Positions 11,150-23,479 are shown, counted from the first letter of the stretch. The stretch is 64,000 nucleotides of DNA from Brasenia schreberi (GCA_036023115.1 JAYKKT010000061.1:10120501-10184500); one strand, 5' to 3'. The notes: generated from the sequence alone by a model not told the origin. A program made the numbers and translations.

Positions 11150-13260
11150 CATTACAAGTAGAGTAATTAGGATCACTAGTGTTATCATTAGCATTATCTC
11201 CCTCCTCTACAATGGTCTCATTTAATCAAGCATGTTTGATAATATCATCTTTAAGATCTCTATTTGTACCTCTTTTTCTTTTCAATTTTCAACCTCTACA
11301 ATGATGGGAGGCTCTTCTACTTTGACCCAATCATTTAGAATGTAAACATTCTTACCCTCAATTGAGGTATATTTTACCTTTCTTACCCTCTTTTACCTCT
11401 TCACATTGTCTACAAAAGAAATAAAAAAGGGACTATAAGAATTATGCATACAGTTAACTAAGTTGGTAAAAGTTTATACCTAGAAAATAAAAAATCAAAA
11501 TGATATGAAAATTATGAGTAACTAGCAAATTACCTTTGAATTAGCTTTTATCTCTTCACATTGTCTATAAAAGAAATAAAAAAGGACTATAAGAATTATG
11601 CATACACTTAACTAGGTTGGTAAAAGTTGATACCTAGAAAATAAAAATTCAAAGTGATGAAAATTATGAGTAACTAGTAAATTACCTTTGAATTAGCTTT
11701 GTATTATATGCAATAAAAGCAAATTGCATACATAAGCAAATCCTCATATCTATCATTTCTTTGTAAGAATGTGTTAGAAAAAACTCAAATTTCTTTCACA
11801 CGTAATGGAACTATATGTTTGGCTCGTTAAGCAAACCTTTATAAAAGGGCACATTTACACCAAAGTGAGCCCAATGTTCGTATGAATAAAACAAAAAATA
11901 AAATAAAAAAGCAATGTAGTTAACTAATAGCACAATCATCCATAAAATAAAAACCAATATGTGTGCATATAAAGCATAGAATATATATCTTCATTATCTG
12001 GCATTTTCATCACTTTGATTAATAGCACAATCATTCTTAAAAGTGTGATACACTTATCCTAAAAGATTGCCTTGCAAATGATATCTCAATTATAGCAATC
12101 TTCTCCCTCTATCTCAACCAATGTCTTGCAAATAATCACTGTACTACCATTATTATGATACTTATGAAATGCAATATGAATAAATGATTATAAATAAACT
12201 TTATAATATTTCAAATTACATCAATAATTTTTAAATTTCATTCATCTTAAATCTTCAAGCATCAAGTCTATACAATATGTAACACATGGGGTCCATACCA
12301 AATAGAGATAGTTCAATTCAAATAACTTATTAGCTACTTCATAATTCACAATATTATCCATAATAAATTGAATAATATATTATACCCACTTCCTAACTTT
12401 TCAAAAATAAGAAGTGGATTTTCTGTAGTCATATGAATTCAAAAAAAATATCTTTTTTAGACAATAGATTAAAAATTCACTAAAGATCTGCATTGGTCCC
12501 ATTAACCATAACAAAACGCCTTCTAATCTTCAATGACTCCATAAATTTAGATGTCTATATAGTCAACCCATTTTTAGTAATCTATCCTCAAAACATGATA
12601 AACTGTTATTTTATAACCTGATTCTATACTAGTTATTCCATATGTCATGCCTTGAAGGGAAAACAAATTTGTAATATTAAAAGCCACCAATTTTCATAGA
12701 AGAGCTCAATGCACTATAGAACAACTTTCTCATTTGTATCATTTAAAGCCATAGCTCATATGTCACTTGGTTTAGCTCTAGAAGTCATTTATAGTGAAAA
12801 AAAGTAATCTATGATTGTGCATTGCTACTAGTGCCATTATTACCTTTCACTAGAAGTATAGGAGCTCTTCCTGTAGAACAAACTCCATTGCTACAACCAC
12901 AAAACCATACTCTCGCCCTTTTCTTATTGTCTCTTTATTTGTTAAGGAGTCTCCTCCCCCTAAATTAATTATATCATGCTTTTACTCTCCCTATCTTTCC
13001 AAAAGCATCTTCAAGAGGTTGCACTCACCTAGTTTTGTTATCTCTGCATTAATCCTTTTTAAGCCTCCAAAAGCTCATTGGTTTCGTACTTTACGGCATT
13101 ATGCACATGAATACAATCACTAGCACATATTTTTACTCCCATAAGATGGTGCTTCATGTGAGAAGTACCTTTATACTTGACCTTATTGTATAAACTACAC
13201 TAATTTATAAACCTATTGTCTTCACATACTTTAGTGTAATGCTTTCAAGCTAGACTGAAT
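11150..13260 (-). mobile_element. Decayed hAT transposon (BED / DUF659 / C-terminal dimerisation type), copy 1
   Basis: On the minus strand, broken frames match the plant hAT transposase layout in order. At about 13080-13200 there is a BED-zinc-finger-like C...KGTSHMKHHLMG. At about 12250-12370 a DUF659-like segment has an MTDN/NY-like start and WTPCVTYCIDLMLED. At about 11700-11900 there is an HFGVN-like segment with traces of the C-terminal dimerisation region (ERN...N..L). An acidic DWVKVEEPP tail lies at about 11300-11360. Many stops and frameshifts remove any function. No terminal inverted repeats were confirmed, so the borders are approximate. Confidence 0.7.
11397..11700. repeat. 155-bp tandem duplication inside hAT copy 1
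   Basis: The block starting CTCTTCACATTGTCTA at 11397 recurs at 11552 with near identity. The paralogous region of hAT copy 2 (about 14000-14150) has it only once. Confidence 0.8.
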
Positions 13261-13724
13261 GCCATTTATGTTGAATAGAGATGAACAACAAAAGAAATGT
13301 CTTGTAGAAACCGAGGAAGTTTAGATTCTATAAGAACTTTAAACTTTTCACCATAAAAAATCTGTTGATAAAACATTGAAAAGACAAAGATGGAAGTATG
13401 TCATGGATTTCATAAGAAAATCTTGTGATTTGTCTATAAAGTTAAGCAAGAAGTATAAAAAGGGTTTGGGAGGAAAAATACTCTATTTAAAAATCTTAGA
13501 ATAAATAGCAAAGGGTTTAAAATCTGTCAATTTTGGGTTTGTATTGACTTGTACAATATTGGCCGATGCAACTTGACATCTAAGCACATGTGATTCAGGT
13601 ACCTGAATTATATAGATGAAGGTATCGATACACAATAAAACTGTATTATTTCGTTCATTATACAATTTTGATAAATTGTCATAAGTGAAACAAACATATA
13701 GCCAAGTATTGCACAATCCTAGTT

Positions 13725-13817
13725 AAGGGAGTCGATCGACTCCCAAGTTCAAGATCATGAGTTTGATAATTGAGGGCATGCATCATGCTCTCCTATCTCC
13801 CTGTTGTACCAAAAAAA
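13725..13817 (+). mobile_element. tRNA-derived SINE, family B (fragment)
   Basis: Contains GATCATGAGTTTGATAATTG (B-box region), GCATGCATCATGCTC and a final A-run after TGTACC, matching the better-preserved copy at 16562-16676. The A-box end is degenerate. Confidence 0.5.
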
Positions 13818-13896
13818 GCAAGGTGTGATATCGTGCATTTTGCTGAGCCATCTTGTATAAGACGAGTTATCACAATAATGTGTCAAAGTTGCAGTG

Positions 13897-15390
13897 TTAC
13901 AATGATGGGAGGCTCTTCTACTTTGACCCACTCATTTAGAATATAAACATTCTTACTGCCAATTGAGGTGTATTTTACCTTTCTTGCCCTCTTTTATCCT
14001 TTGCACTGTCTATAAAAAAAAATAAAAAGGACTATAAGAATTATACATACACTTAACTAAGTTTGTAAAAGTTGATACCTAGAAAATTAAAATTCAAAAT
14101 GATATGAAAATTATGAGTAACTAGCAAATTACCTTTGAATTAGCGTCATATTATATGCAATAAAAGAAAATTGCATACATAAGCAAGCTTTAATATGTAT
14201 CGTTTCTTTGTAAGAATGTGTTAGAAAAAACTCAAATTTCATTCACATGTAATGGAACTATATGTTTGGCTCATTAAGCAAACCTTTATAAAAAGGCATA
14301 TTTACACCAAAGTGAGCCCAATGTTCATTTGAATAAAACAAAAACTAAAATAAAAAAGCAATATAGTCGACTAATAACACAATTATCCATAAAATAAAAA
14401 CCAATGTGTGTATATAAAGCATAGCATATATATCTTCATTATCTGGCATTTTCATCACCTTGACTAATAGCACAATCATTCTTAAAAATGTGATACACTT
14501 GTCCTAAAAGTTTGTCTTGCAAATGACATCTCAATTATAGCAATCTTCTCCCTCTATCTCAACCAATGCCTTGCAAATAATCATTGTACTACCATTATTA
14601 TGATACTTATGAAATGTAATATGAATAAATGATTATAAATAAACTTTATAATATTTCTAAATACATCAATAATTTTCTTAATTTCATTCATCTTAAATCC
14701 TCAAGCATCAAGTTTATACAATATGTAACACATGGGGTCCATACCAAATAGAGATAGTTCGATTCAAATAACTTATAAGCTACTTTATAATTCACAATAT
14801 TATCGGTCATAAATTGAATAATATTTTATGCCTACTTCCTAACTTTTCAAAAAATAAGAAGCAGATTTTTTATAGTCATATAACTTCAAAATAATGTCTT
14901 TTTTGGACAATAGACTAAAAAATTCACTAAAGGTCCGCATTGGTCATCCCATTAACCATAACAAAACACCTTCTAATCTTCAATGACTCCTTAAATTTAG
15001 ATTCTAACTAGTTACAACGTCAACCCATTTTTTTAGTAATCTATCCTCAAAACATCCATGTAGCCGACCCCGTCTAGTATGGGAAAAGGCTTAGTTGTTG
15101 TTGTTGTTGTTTGTTGTCTATCCTCAAAACATGATAAGTTGGTATTTTATAACATGATTCTATACTAGTTATTGCATGTCATGCCTTAAGGGATAACAAA
15201 TTTGTAATATTAAAAAGCCTCCAATTTTCATACAAGAGCTCAATGTACTATAGAACAACTTTCTCATTTATATCATTTAAAACAATAGCTCATGTACCAC
15301 TTGGTTTAGCTCTAGGAGTGATTTATGGTGGAAAAAAGGAATGATTGTGCATTGCCTCTACTGCCACTATCACCTTTCACTAGACGAGTA
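13897..15390 (-). mobile_element. Decayed hAT transposon, copy 2
   Basis: Near-collinear copy of 11296-12870, starting in CAATGATGGGAGGCTCTTCT and ending at CCTTTCACTAGA. It keeps the DUF659-like WTPCVTYCI-LMLED region (about 14690-14800, minus strand) and the C-terminal region but lacks the BED-finger part. It is therefore N-terminally truncated at about 15390. Both copies have independent stops. A 61-bp RTE-LINE tail is inserted at 15056-15116. Confidence 0.7.
15056..15116 (+). mobile_element. Ultra-short 5'-truncated RTE-LINE insertion
   Basis: A 61-bp insert ending CTTAGTTGTTGTTGTTGT, identical in type to the 3' end of the RTE fragment at 39923-40359. It is flanked by a 16-bp direct repeat TCTATCCTCAAAACAT (15040-15055 and 15117-15132). 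The paralogous site in hAT copy 1 (about 12580-12600) has this sequence once with no insert. Confidence 0.85.
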
Positions 15391-15395
15391 GGTGC

Positions 15396-16035
15396 ATCAG
15401 CTGCATTGGCCAGTCAGTAAGTCCTCCATTTTAGGCACAACGCTGTCATCATTGTGTGATACAAACTTCATTAGTGGACATCCTTGAGTGATGGATCAAC
15501 TATTCTATGAGATTGAGATTAACGCCAAAATGCATTGTTGGTATTAAGATCGACGATATGCCAGTGACAAGGTCACACCTATGACGCTTTTCATTTCACA
15601 TCTTGTTGTCTCAGTAATGTAACTAATCCGAGTTTGATCAAGAGTTTAATTGAATCAGAAGCCTTCAAGCTGAATATGTAGGTTCGAAGAATTTCGATTT
15701 AAAGAATATGAAAAAACCATACATAATCATTTTTTCTCCTTCCCTTTTGATTTTTTCAGCTTCAAATATTAGAAATCACATTCTACATAATTATGAAGAA
15801 TCTGTCTTTTTGTATGTACTGTTTTCATTTCTTAATTATTCATTTTTCCCAATTTAAATAAGAGTTTCCGAAACATTGGACTTCTGAAGAGATTTTTCCA
15901 TTTAAATTTTTTTTGTTATGCTTGTCATGGGTTATGTAAAATTAGTGGTAATTCATCCCTCAAATGAAGGCAAGACTTTGAGCCAACTTTGACATGTCAA
16001 AGCTACCGTCCGATATTCCCCGAGTCGCCAATACT
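15396..16035. other. Intergenic, no gene recognised
   Basis: No domain-bearing ORF, tRNA or repeat identified. Confidence 0.45.
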
Positions 16036-16377
16036 TAGACATGGCAGGTTCGGAACTGGTTCGGTGGTTCAAACCGGGGTCGAACTGACTGTGAAACTGC
16101 CGGTAACTGGAACCAGAGACCCTCGGTTTGGTTACCATCCCTAATTTTTGGAAAACAGAATCGAAACTGGCGGTTCCAAACAACACCTTACTAATTTTAA
16201 CATCAATATCACAAACTGAGTGGTGGCTCAATAATAAGACGCTCCTACCATTGAGCTAGGTGAGGACTTCAACTCTCACGGAGAGCAACTGCCTTATTTC
16301 TTTCCAAAATAAAAAATTTAACCGGTTTCCGAGCGGTTCAGTTCCAATTCCAAGCAACCCAAAACCGGACATGTCTA
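16036..16377. repeat. GGTTC/GAACC-motif element with inverted TAGACATG ends
   Basis: Best-preserved member: starts TAGACATGGCAGGTTCGG and ends CCGGACATGTCTA, giving 8-bp inverted termini. The flanking octamers CCAATACT and CCAACACA agree at six of eight positions and could be an aged 8-bp target duplication, as in hAT-type MITEs. It has no coding capacity. Confidence 0.6.
16218..16318 (+). mobile_element. Possible SINE family A fragment nested in the GGTTC element
   Basis: TGGTGGCTCAATAATAAG resembles the family A A-box and GGTGAGGACTTCAACTCTCACGG resembles its B-box region. It sits between GGTTC-rich halves. The match is weak and the tail is short. Confidence 0.35.
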
Positions 16378-16561
16378 CCAACACAAAAGCCCACAAAATT
16401 CTAGGGGAAAAACCCATAAAAGTTTAGTATCTAACAAGTATATCGGATGATGAATGCATGCAAAGAGACATACCACCTGATTTGAAATGAGACAGTAAAG
16501 TTATACTACTCTAAAATCAGCACCTTCAAACATTTTCTTAATTAATAAATAAGGTCCTTAA

Positions 16562-16676
16562 ATTACACAGAACAATAGCTCACCTGGCCAGGGTTCAATG
16601 TAAAAGTTGAAGGTCATGAGTTCGATAACCACAGCATGCGTCTGGCATCGGCCTCCCCATGTACCCAAAAAAAAGT
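16562..16676 (+). mobile_element. tRNA-derived SINE, family B, with target-site duplication
   Basis: The body has an A-box-like ATAGCTCACCTGGCC, a B-box-like GGTCATGAGTTCGATAACC, the tail GCATGCGTCTGGCATCGGCC and a terminal A-run. It is flanked by a perfect 14-bp duplication AATAAGGTCCTTAA (16548-16561 and 16677-16690), which is direct evidence of retroposition. Confidence 0.85.
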
Positions 16677-16843
16677 AATAAGGTCCTTAACTTCCCCACC
16701 TTTCCTTCTTTATGAGCAAGATCCCACCATTTGGATAGGCCAACAAAAGCTGCATGCTTCAATCTTGCTTTCTAAGTCCCTACCAAGCTAGGAAGAAGAT
16801 AAGATTTAGAGCGAACTTTCATGCATGGACGAGTAAATTTGAT

Positions 16844-17421
16844 TCATCCTCATGCTGCATGGAGAATTATTTAGTGACCTACGAGTAGGTTACTTCATGG
16901 TATTCTTACATGGTGTTGTTCAACCAATCTATATATATATAAAGTCTAACATGTTAGTCACCTTTTATACTTGTCATATTTTTGAAAATCTAAATCAATT
17001 ATTAAGACTCTCACCATATATATGAGAAAAAATAGGGCTTTTATACTACAAGCAATTCGTCGATATGTCGCACTTACAAAACAACAGCAATTTCGGTCTC
17101 AGTTTAATTACTTCCAGTAACAGATACTACATGAGTGTAACAAGTAATTGCTAAATAATTCCCATAGAATTTGGCAAATGATGACAGTAATGGGCGCCCC
17201 TTTCAGTTCTTGACAAAACTACAGGGAAGTAATCTAACTGAGACCGCATTTGCTGTTGTTTTACTGTTGCCTTTTCTAATATATATATGAGTGTGTTGAG
17301 TTTTAATATATTAGTATATTCTTGAAAATCTTAATTATTCATCTTTGAACGATTGAGATTTTCCGAAATAAGACAAGTGTATAACATGACTAGCATATTA
17401 GACTTTTCTTATAATATATAC

Positions 17422-17470
<49 letters not shown>

Positions 17471-17551
17471 ATTGAACAACCCCATGTAAGAATACTATGA
17501 GGTAATTTACTTGTAGGTCACTAAATAATTCTCCATGCAGCATGAGAATGA
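16844..17551. mobile_element. Foldback / long-TIR MITE-like element
   Basis: The left arm beginning TCATCCTCATGCTGCATGGA (16844 onward) is repeated in inverse orientation ending at 17551. Matching blocks continue inward through TTTAGTGACCTAC, GGTATTCTTACATGG, GTTGTTCAA and AAGTCTAA to about 17030 on the left and 17280 on the right. A second inverted pair lies inside: ACAACAGCAATTTCGGTCTC (about 17083-17127) against its complement at about 17225-17265. The whole 0.7 kb could fold as one long hairpin. It has no coding capacity. Clear target duplications were not found, so the superfamily (Mutator-like foldback is one option) is open. Confidence 0.7.
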
Positions 17552-20118
17552 CATATCCACGAATTGCTTGTACATAACATCAGTCCCCAAATGCAAGTTG
17601 CCCAATGATGAGCTCCTCAGCCAAATGGCTCAATCGCATTTCTGTTAGAACCGACCTCCATGTGAACCTAACGTGAGCCAATAATTCCTCTATCATTTGA
17701 AAGTTCAATGCCAAGAGTCATAGATCGCATTCAAAATTAAATTTATTTTAGACCAACTTTCCAACCAATGTATCCGCATCAAGATGTAGAGGGGTTTGGA
17801 CTTACTGTCCACTCAAATGTAGCATTTAGATTCTAATGTCTTGAGAAATTGGTCCATGCAATTGATGCTATAGGCTCCGAGATTGGGCAGATAATATTTG
17901 CAGGCTCCTGCTTCAGAATTGCAACAGGTGCATTGTGCAGTAAGTCTATTTTACTGCAACAGGCATATTGGCCAATTAATAAGATTAAGTAGATTATTTT
18001 CAATAATAAAAACAACCAAAATTCCAAAGAAATACATAAAAAATGAGTCCCACCAAACAAATTAGATGATGAATGCATCTCAATGAGACAAACTACCTGA
18101 ACTTGGAGTTCAGCCTAGATAACATGAAATGGAATAGACTGCATCAACTCGTCTTCATTTAATAATTAATAAACGGGACCATTATTCTTATTGTATTGAA
18201 AATGCAAACTCTTCTTTCTTTGGATTTCGTACGAGTAGTATTGACTGGATGCCCATTTAGGATCCATATATGGGTACCACAACTTCTTTGAACTTCCGGC
18301 AATGGGGAGGCGTCGACGTCATACATGGCCTTACGACTTTACCTTAGACCTGTGTTTTTAGTAAAGAGTCGCCGGAGCTGTCCGGGCTTCGGAGGTTCAG
18401 ATTCATGAATTTGGCACTGAAGAACACCATAGCCACCATAATGGGTTGAGCAGCAAGGGTCCAAGGCAAACAACATGAAGAGCAATAATGGCTTCCATGC
18501 AAGAACAACTACGGTAGCAAAAACCGAAGGCAAGGACAACTTGTGCATCTGTCAAACACGTGCAGCTCGGGCCCTGACACATGGGGTGGTTGGATACAGC
18601 CATGGAATCTTTTTATCCTTCAAACCAAATCGAAAGCAAAAGGATTTCCTCTGGCAAGTGGGCTTGACAAGCCGATGCTCGCAAATGGAGGAGCAAGAAG
18701 ATGTGAGCTGCATTTGATCCTCTTTGTTCACCAACAGTTGAAACAGCCATCTCACAAGATATTCATTATGATGTGATGAACATGGACCACATGCATATGT
18801 CATTCAGGAATAAGGTAAGAACATTAAATAATTAGAATAATAATGTCTAGACAAAGTTCATCTAGTACAGTTTATTTTGTAGTTCAGTGTGTCCATCAAT
18901 GAACGTAGACATCTTAATTAATTAATTAGCGAATGAACCAAGACAACTGTTCATAACACATCAAGCAACCCTAACCTTAATATAAGCTTTTATATGCTAG
19001 CTGAATTTTGCTAGACCGTAAATAAAGACTTCGCCCATGCATCCTAGCAGTGGTGGATCTCCATTGAGGCGATGTAGGATGGCCGTCCCATCTGAAATTT
19101 GAAAAACCAATGAAAAATCCATGGCTACTCGATCGAGTTTGCCACACCTTAAATGATTGAATAGTCAGTTCGCCTCACCCCACAAAAGATTCTGAATCCG
19201 CTACTAAACCCCTAGTATTGTACTGCTCATGCCGAAGCAGGAAGTTCTGATTGATGGAAAGGATCATACGAGATAAATCCAATCCAATCCAGATTCGCTA
19301 CTGTTGCTTGAAACCCAATCCAACCAGTAGGATGTTATCCTCATTGATTATGCATATCGTGTTGCGTGTCATGTTGATTAGCTAAATCCAATCCAGCACT
19401 CAAGATGGATTCAACATGTGTACAATTTCAAAACTCTTCTTTATGAATGTTTAGAAAATGAGTTTCAAATTCAATCTAAACATATGGATCTCATTCGTAT
19501 GGTGATGTTTGACAACACCAAGGATTAAAATTATTCAAGTTTCGAACTCAGATTAGGATAACAACGAGATTAGGCTTCTTAAAAACAGACGAGTAAACTT
19601 ATTAAAATATTTGAAATAATATAAAGATATGGCACTTGAAATGCATTACTATATTCGAAAGACAAAAAAAGAGTTAGTTTCTTATATAATATCCTTATTT
19701 TAAATCTATTTGGGATATTTAAAAAAATTAACTCATCCAATATCTATATTATCTGATTCAGTGTTAAATAACGTACACATATATGCACAGGGTTTTCCTC
19801 ATGACATGAACTCATATTTGGACCGTTCTATCATGAATATGATTGGTTCAAATTTAAGCAAAAAATAACCTTGTGTGGTTGTAATTGATTGTATACTTTT
19901 TTTTATCTAAATCAACATCCCTTGAGATCAAATAGTCTACGTTAGGGGAGTATGACATCCGAAAAATGATTGCATTATATATATTAAGAAATGGGTAGTT
20001 GAAATGTGAATTTAAAAAAATCAAAAGGTTGTTTTTTCAAACAAGTACACGTGCCAAAAACATGGTGTACTTTTATTTTTTAATTCAAATTTCATTATCT
20101 CTCTCTTATATTTGATTA

Positions 20119-20159
<41 letters not shown>

Positions 20160-20302
20160 GGCCGATGTCATTTCTCTCTTATATTACGAGATTTGCTGAT
20201 GCACCTTCTCATGCCGTTTCCTTTCTTTTGCCAGCTTAGGTATCTTATGCACCATTGGATGCAATATAAGCGTCGCATAAAAAATCCATAAGAGAATTAA
20301 CA
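17552..20302. other. Intergenic, no gene recognised
   Basis: ORFs of 60-83 codons overlap on both strands at 18339-18803 but none matches a family I know, and no splice-linked continuation is visible. A (TA)n(GA)n microsatellite lies at about 20124-20158. Confidence 0.4.
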
Positions 20303-20548
20303 TAGACATGGTTGGTTTCTAGCTGGCCCGGCAGTTTCAACCTGAACTAAATCAGGTCGGAAACAGGTGAAACCAGAATAGTCCCGAAACCAGCAGTTTT
20401 GAATCATCGGTTCTTGTATTTTTTAAATTCTTATAATTAAAATTTTTAATAATATTATCCATTTTAAGAGGGTTTTTTCAAACGAGAACAGTCTCGAAAC
20501 CAATGGATCTAGATTCCGGGTAAACCATACCCGGAACTGAACATGTCA
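20303..20548. repeat. GGTTC/GAACC-motif element with TAGACATG start
   Basis: Starts TAGACATGGTTGGTTTC and ends GAACTGAACATGTCA, with an AT-rich core TTAAATTCTTATAATTAAAA. Confidence 0.55.
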
Positions 20549-20734
20549 GCATGACTTATCGCTCAAACTTTGACTGTGGACCCATGGCAGACATGGCCAT
20601 GATCCGCCGTAGTTATTGCATGTGACGCGCTCTCATGTTTCATTTCTACCAAGATGGGAAACTTATTAAAATAACGTGATGCAGCTGAAAGAAAAACTAG
20701 TTGAAGTATAAAACGATACAAAAACTACAGTCAG

Positions 20735-20855
20735 AACGTTGGCTCAGCTTACAGGGCTCTACTGCTACAGTTTTGGTAATGTGTTCGATTCCCAAGAGGT
20801 TGCATGCATGCATGTGTGTGTTAGGCTCTGTCCTTCCTTTATAATTAGAAAAAAA
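20735..20855 (+). mobile_element. tRNA-derived SINE, family A
   Basis: GTTGGCTCAGCTTACAGG (A-box) and GTGTTCGATTCCCAAGAGG (B-box) are followed by GTTGCATGCATGCATGTGTG, TTAGGCTCTGTCCTTCCTTT and a terminal AGAAAAAAAG. Confidence 0.65.
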
Positions 20856-21042
20856 GAATTCATTTAAAAATTTACTCAATATGTAAGTAACAATTCGAAA
20901 TTCTATATAATTATCTTAATAACTTGAAAGATTTTATGATTTAATAATAATCATGTCCAGCCAATTAATTAGTCAGAACGACTCATTAGTTGGTCATAAG
21001 TTTTCCTAACATATAGACATGTACATAAAAAAACACACATAC

Positions 21043-21120
21043 AACAACTCACTTTGACCATGGTGGTCATAAGTTTGATATCCCGTCTGTGCATCTGTCT
21101 ACAGCCTTTAAAAGAAAAAA
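21043..21120 (+). mobile_element. SINE family B fragment
   Basis: AACTCACTTTGACCATGG, GGTCATAAGTTTGATATCCC and a terminal A-rich tail resemble family B. Confidence 0.45.
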
Positions 21121-22998
21121 CACATACTTAGCTAAGAACGAATCATAAGATGAAGCTTGCCGAGCCAGTTCAATTATAGACTCTTCACATACACACACAC
21201 ACACACATACACATATATATATAAATATAAATATAAAGATTTGTTCGCTGTGATACTGATTCAGAAAAGGAAAAGAATGGAAATAGGAGTGAGTGAGATC
21301 AAAATCCTGATCAAATCCATCTTCGTCTTCAATGAGAAAACGAAGAAATTGCCCGAACCTTTATTAGTTTAGGTTCAAATTTATGGGAATATCTGTGATT
21401 AGTAATTCATTAGCTTTCAAACTGAAACCTTTACTACCTATTATTTGATTTACTACCTCTTTATATTGTAATGAGTGTAAAGTCAAATGTTTTGGCAATT
21501 CTTTGTTGGAAGATGATCCATATGATTTTATAGAAATTTGAATCAAATTAATCATTGTACTTAAGTACTTTCATTTAATACACATAGGTATATTAAATTT
21601 AAAGTAATTTAAATCTCTATTATCAATTTCTAAAGTCAAACAATAAAAATATTAATAAAAGATTATAATTGAAATATTCAGTATGCAGTTAAGATATAAT
21701 ACATAGAGAGAGGGAGAAAGTAGTACATGCACACAATAATTCATGTTTAAAATTGTTCAAAATCTCAAGTGTTAGATCTTGAAGAGTTGTTACCCTTTTG
21801 TTTTTTAGATTTAGATGGATTTCAATAATTGATTTCTTTTTTTTAGATTTAGACGGATTTCAATAATTGATTTCGTCGATCGAACGGTTGAGATTTAAAA
21901 ACATGTTTAAGAATGAATGAATATGCTCATAATATATATATATATGCATAAACTTTTTCTTTCAAATAAAATTTAATAATATGATAATAACTTAGTAGAA
22001 GAAATGATGAAGAGATAAATTGTTGTGGAGGAAGAAAACAAGAGAGGATCTTAGAAAAAGGTGACCAAGGTTGTCGTATGTGCACACCGTGCATGTGCAG
22101 AGACACATGTAGCTTACCTTCCTTCGGAAAGGCAGCCGTACACGTGCACACGCACGTGTGCCCGCAGAACCGCACGGGCCCTGCTCCTTCCCTCATCAAT
22201 CTTGGCATATATTTGCTCTAAAGATACCCAAACATGTGACAACGATAACCTATTCATATAATATTATATATATAAAGAGAGAGAGGACCAAGATTGATGA
22301 AGAGAGAAGGAGAGAGAGTTAAGAGAGAGAAAGTACGATTCAGGGAATATATACGTGAAATTATTGAAGAAGAGAATTAATGCAAAATAATAATAATAGA
22401 AAATAGAGGAAAGGGATGGATCGACAGGAAAAGGTTTGAATGAAAGGAAAGAGTCAGAGAGCACACGTGAGGGTAGCCAGCTTGGGGAAAGGGACACAAG
22501 AGCCCACCGTCGACACCCTCTTCCTGTACGTGTACGTAAAAAAGATTTGATTATATATATGAGAGAGAGAGCCTCTCTCGACGTAATGGTGGACCAAACT
22601 TCCTTTCTTCTTCTTCTCTGTGCATCAATTATGCGGAGAAAGAGACTGATGTGCACATCTGGCAACGAGCACAAGCGAACAAAGAAGGAGACTGCCACGC
22701 CCTTCTTTGCGTCGTCGATGTCTCCCCTCCTTTTCCCTTCAACTCCACTAAAACCTATTCATTTACTGTTCATATATATATATATATATATATGGGCACC
22801 CAGTTAACAAGATTTACCATTGTCAAAATAAGCTTTAGATATTCAATGATTTCGAAGGAAAAGGATTGGTGGTAGCAATGATTGGATCTATTGAATAGTG
22901 CATGGAGACTGGTTGATCTTAATTTAAAACTTAAATTATCATCATGAACAGGGGAACTGTACTTTTCAATACGAATGTAAATAAAACAAATCATGTCT
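21121..22998. other. Intergenic, GC-rich CACGTG patch and microsatellites
   Basis: No gene assigned. At about 22070-22190 a GC-rich patch carries several ACGTG/CACGTG (G-box-like) words. ORFs of 144 codons (minus, 22264-22698) and 123 codons (plus, 22436-22807) oppose each other and are made of low-complexity GA/CT and TA translations, so I do not call them. (CA)n(TA)n lies at 21189-21234 and (TA)n at about 22772-22793. Confidence 0.45.
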
Positions 22999-23118
22999 AG
23001 AGAGCTTGCTCCACATAGATAAGATTCAACAGGACTTTCTGGAGGTCATGAGTTCAAATACCAGGGTATGCACATCTAGTAGGTCATCTGTTTAGCACCA
23101 GCTTGCATCTAAAAAAGA
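22999..23118 (+). mobile_element. SINE family B member
   Basis: TAGAGAGCTTGCTCCAC (A-box region) and GGAGGTCATGAGTTCAAATACC (B-box region) end in GCTTGCATCTAAAAAAG. Confidence 0.5.
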
Positions 23119-23479
23119 AGAGAGCTGTCGACAGGCACTGAAATGGGCTTCCCCTACAAGAGACATGCAAGTTTTCACCATCTTTTAGTTAAATTTCTCA
23201 AAGGCTCTTGAAGCCAAGAACACTGATGCGGAAGAACTTCATCCATTGGTTGAGTTTGTGGGCATGTAGTCCACGGTTTAACCGTGCTGTATTTTCTCCT
23301 CAAACAAAATAAGAGAACTTTACAGGACCTATATATGATATGTAGTTTGTGGTGAAACCGTGGCCTATTTACCTCGCCTACAGGTGTTCTCAGATCAAAT
23401 ACTACCTCCAACTATGCTGAATCCAGTACTTGCTGATAACTTATTTTTGTGTGCAACATTTAGGAGAAGGAAAGAAAGA

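Noticed and set aside
22264..22807. 144-aa minus and 123-aa plus ORFs as genes
   Set aside because: They oppose each other and consist largely of translated GA/CT and TA repeats; no domain, no splice structure.
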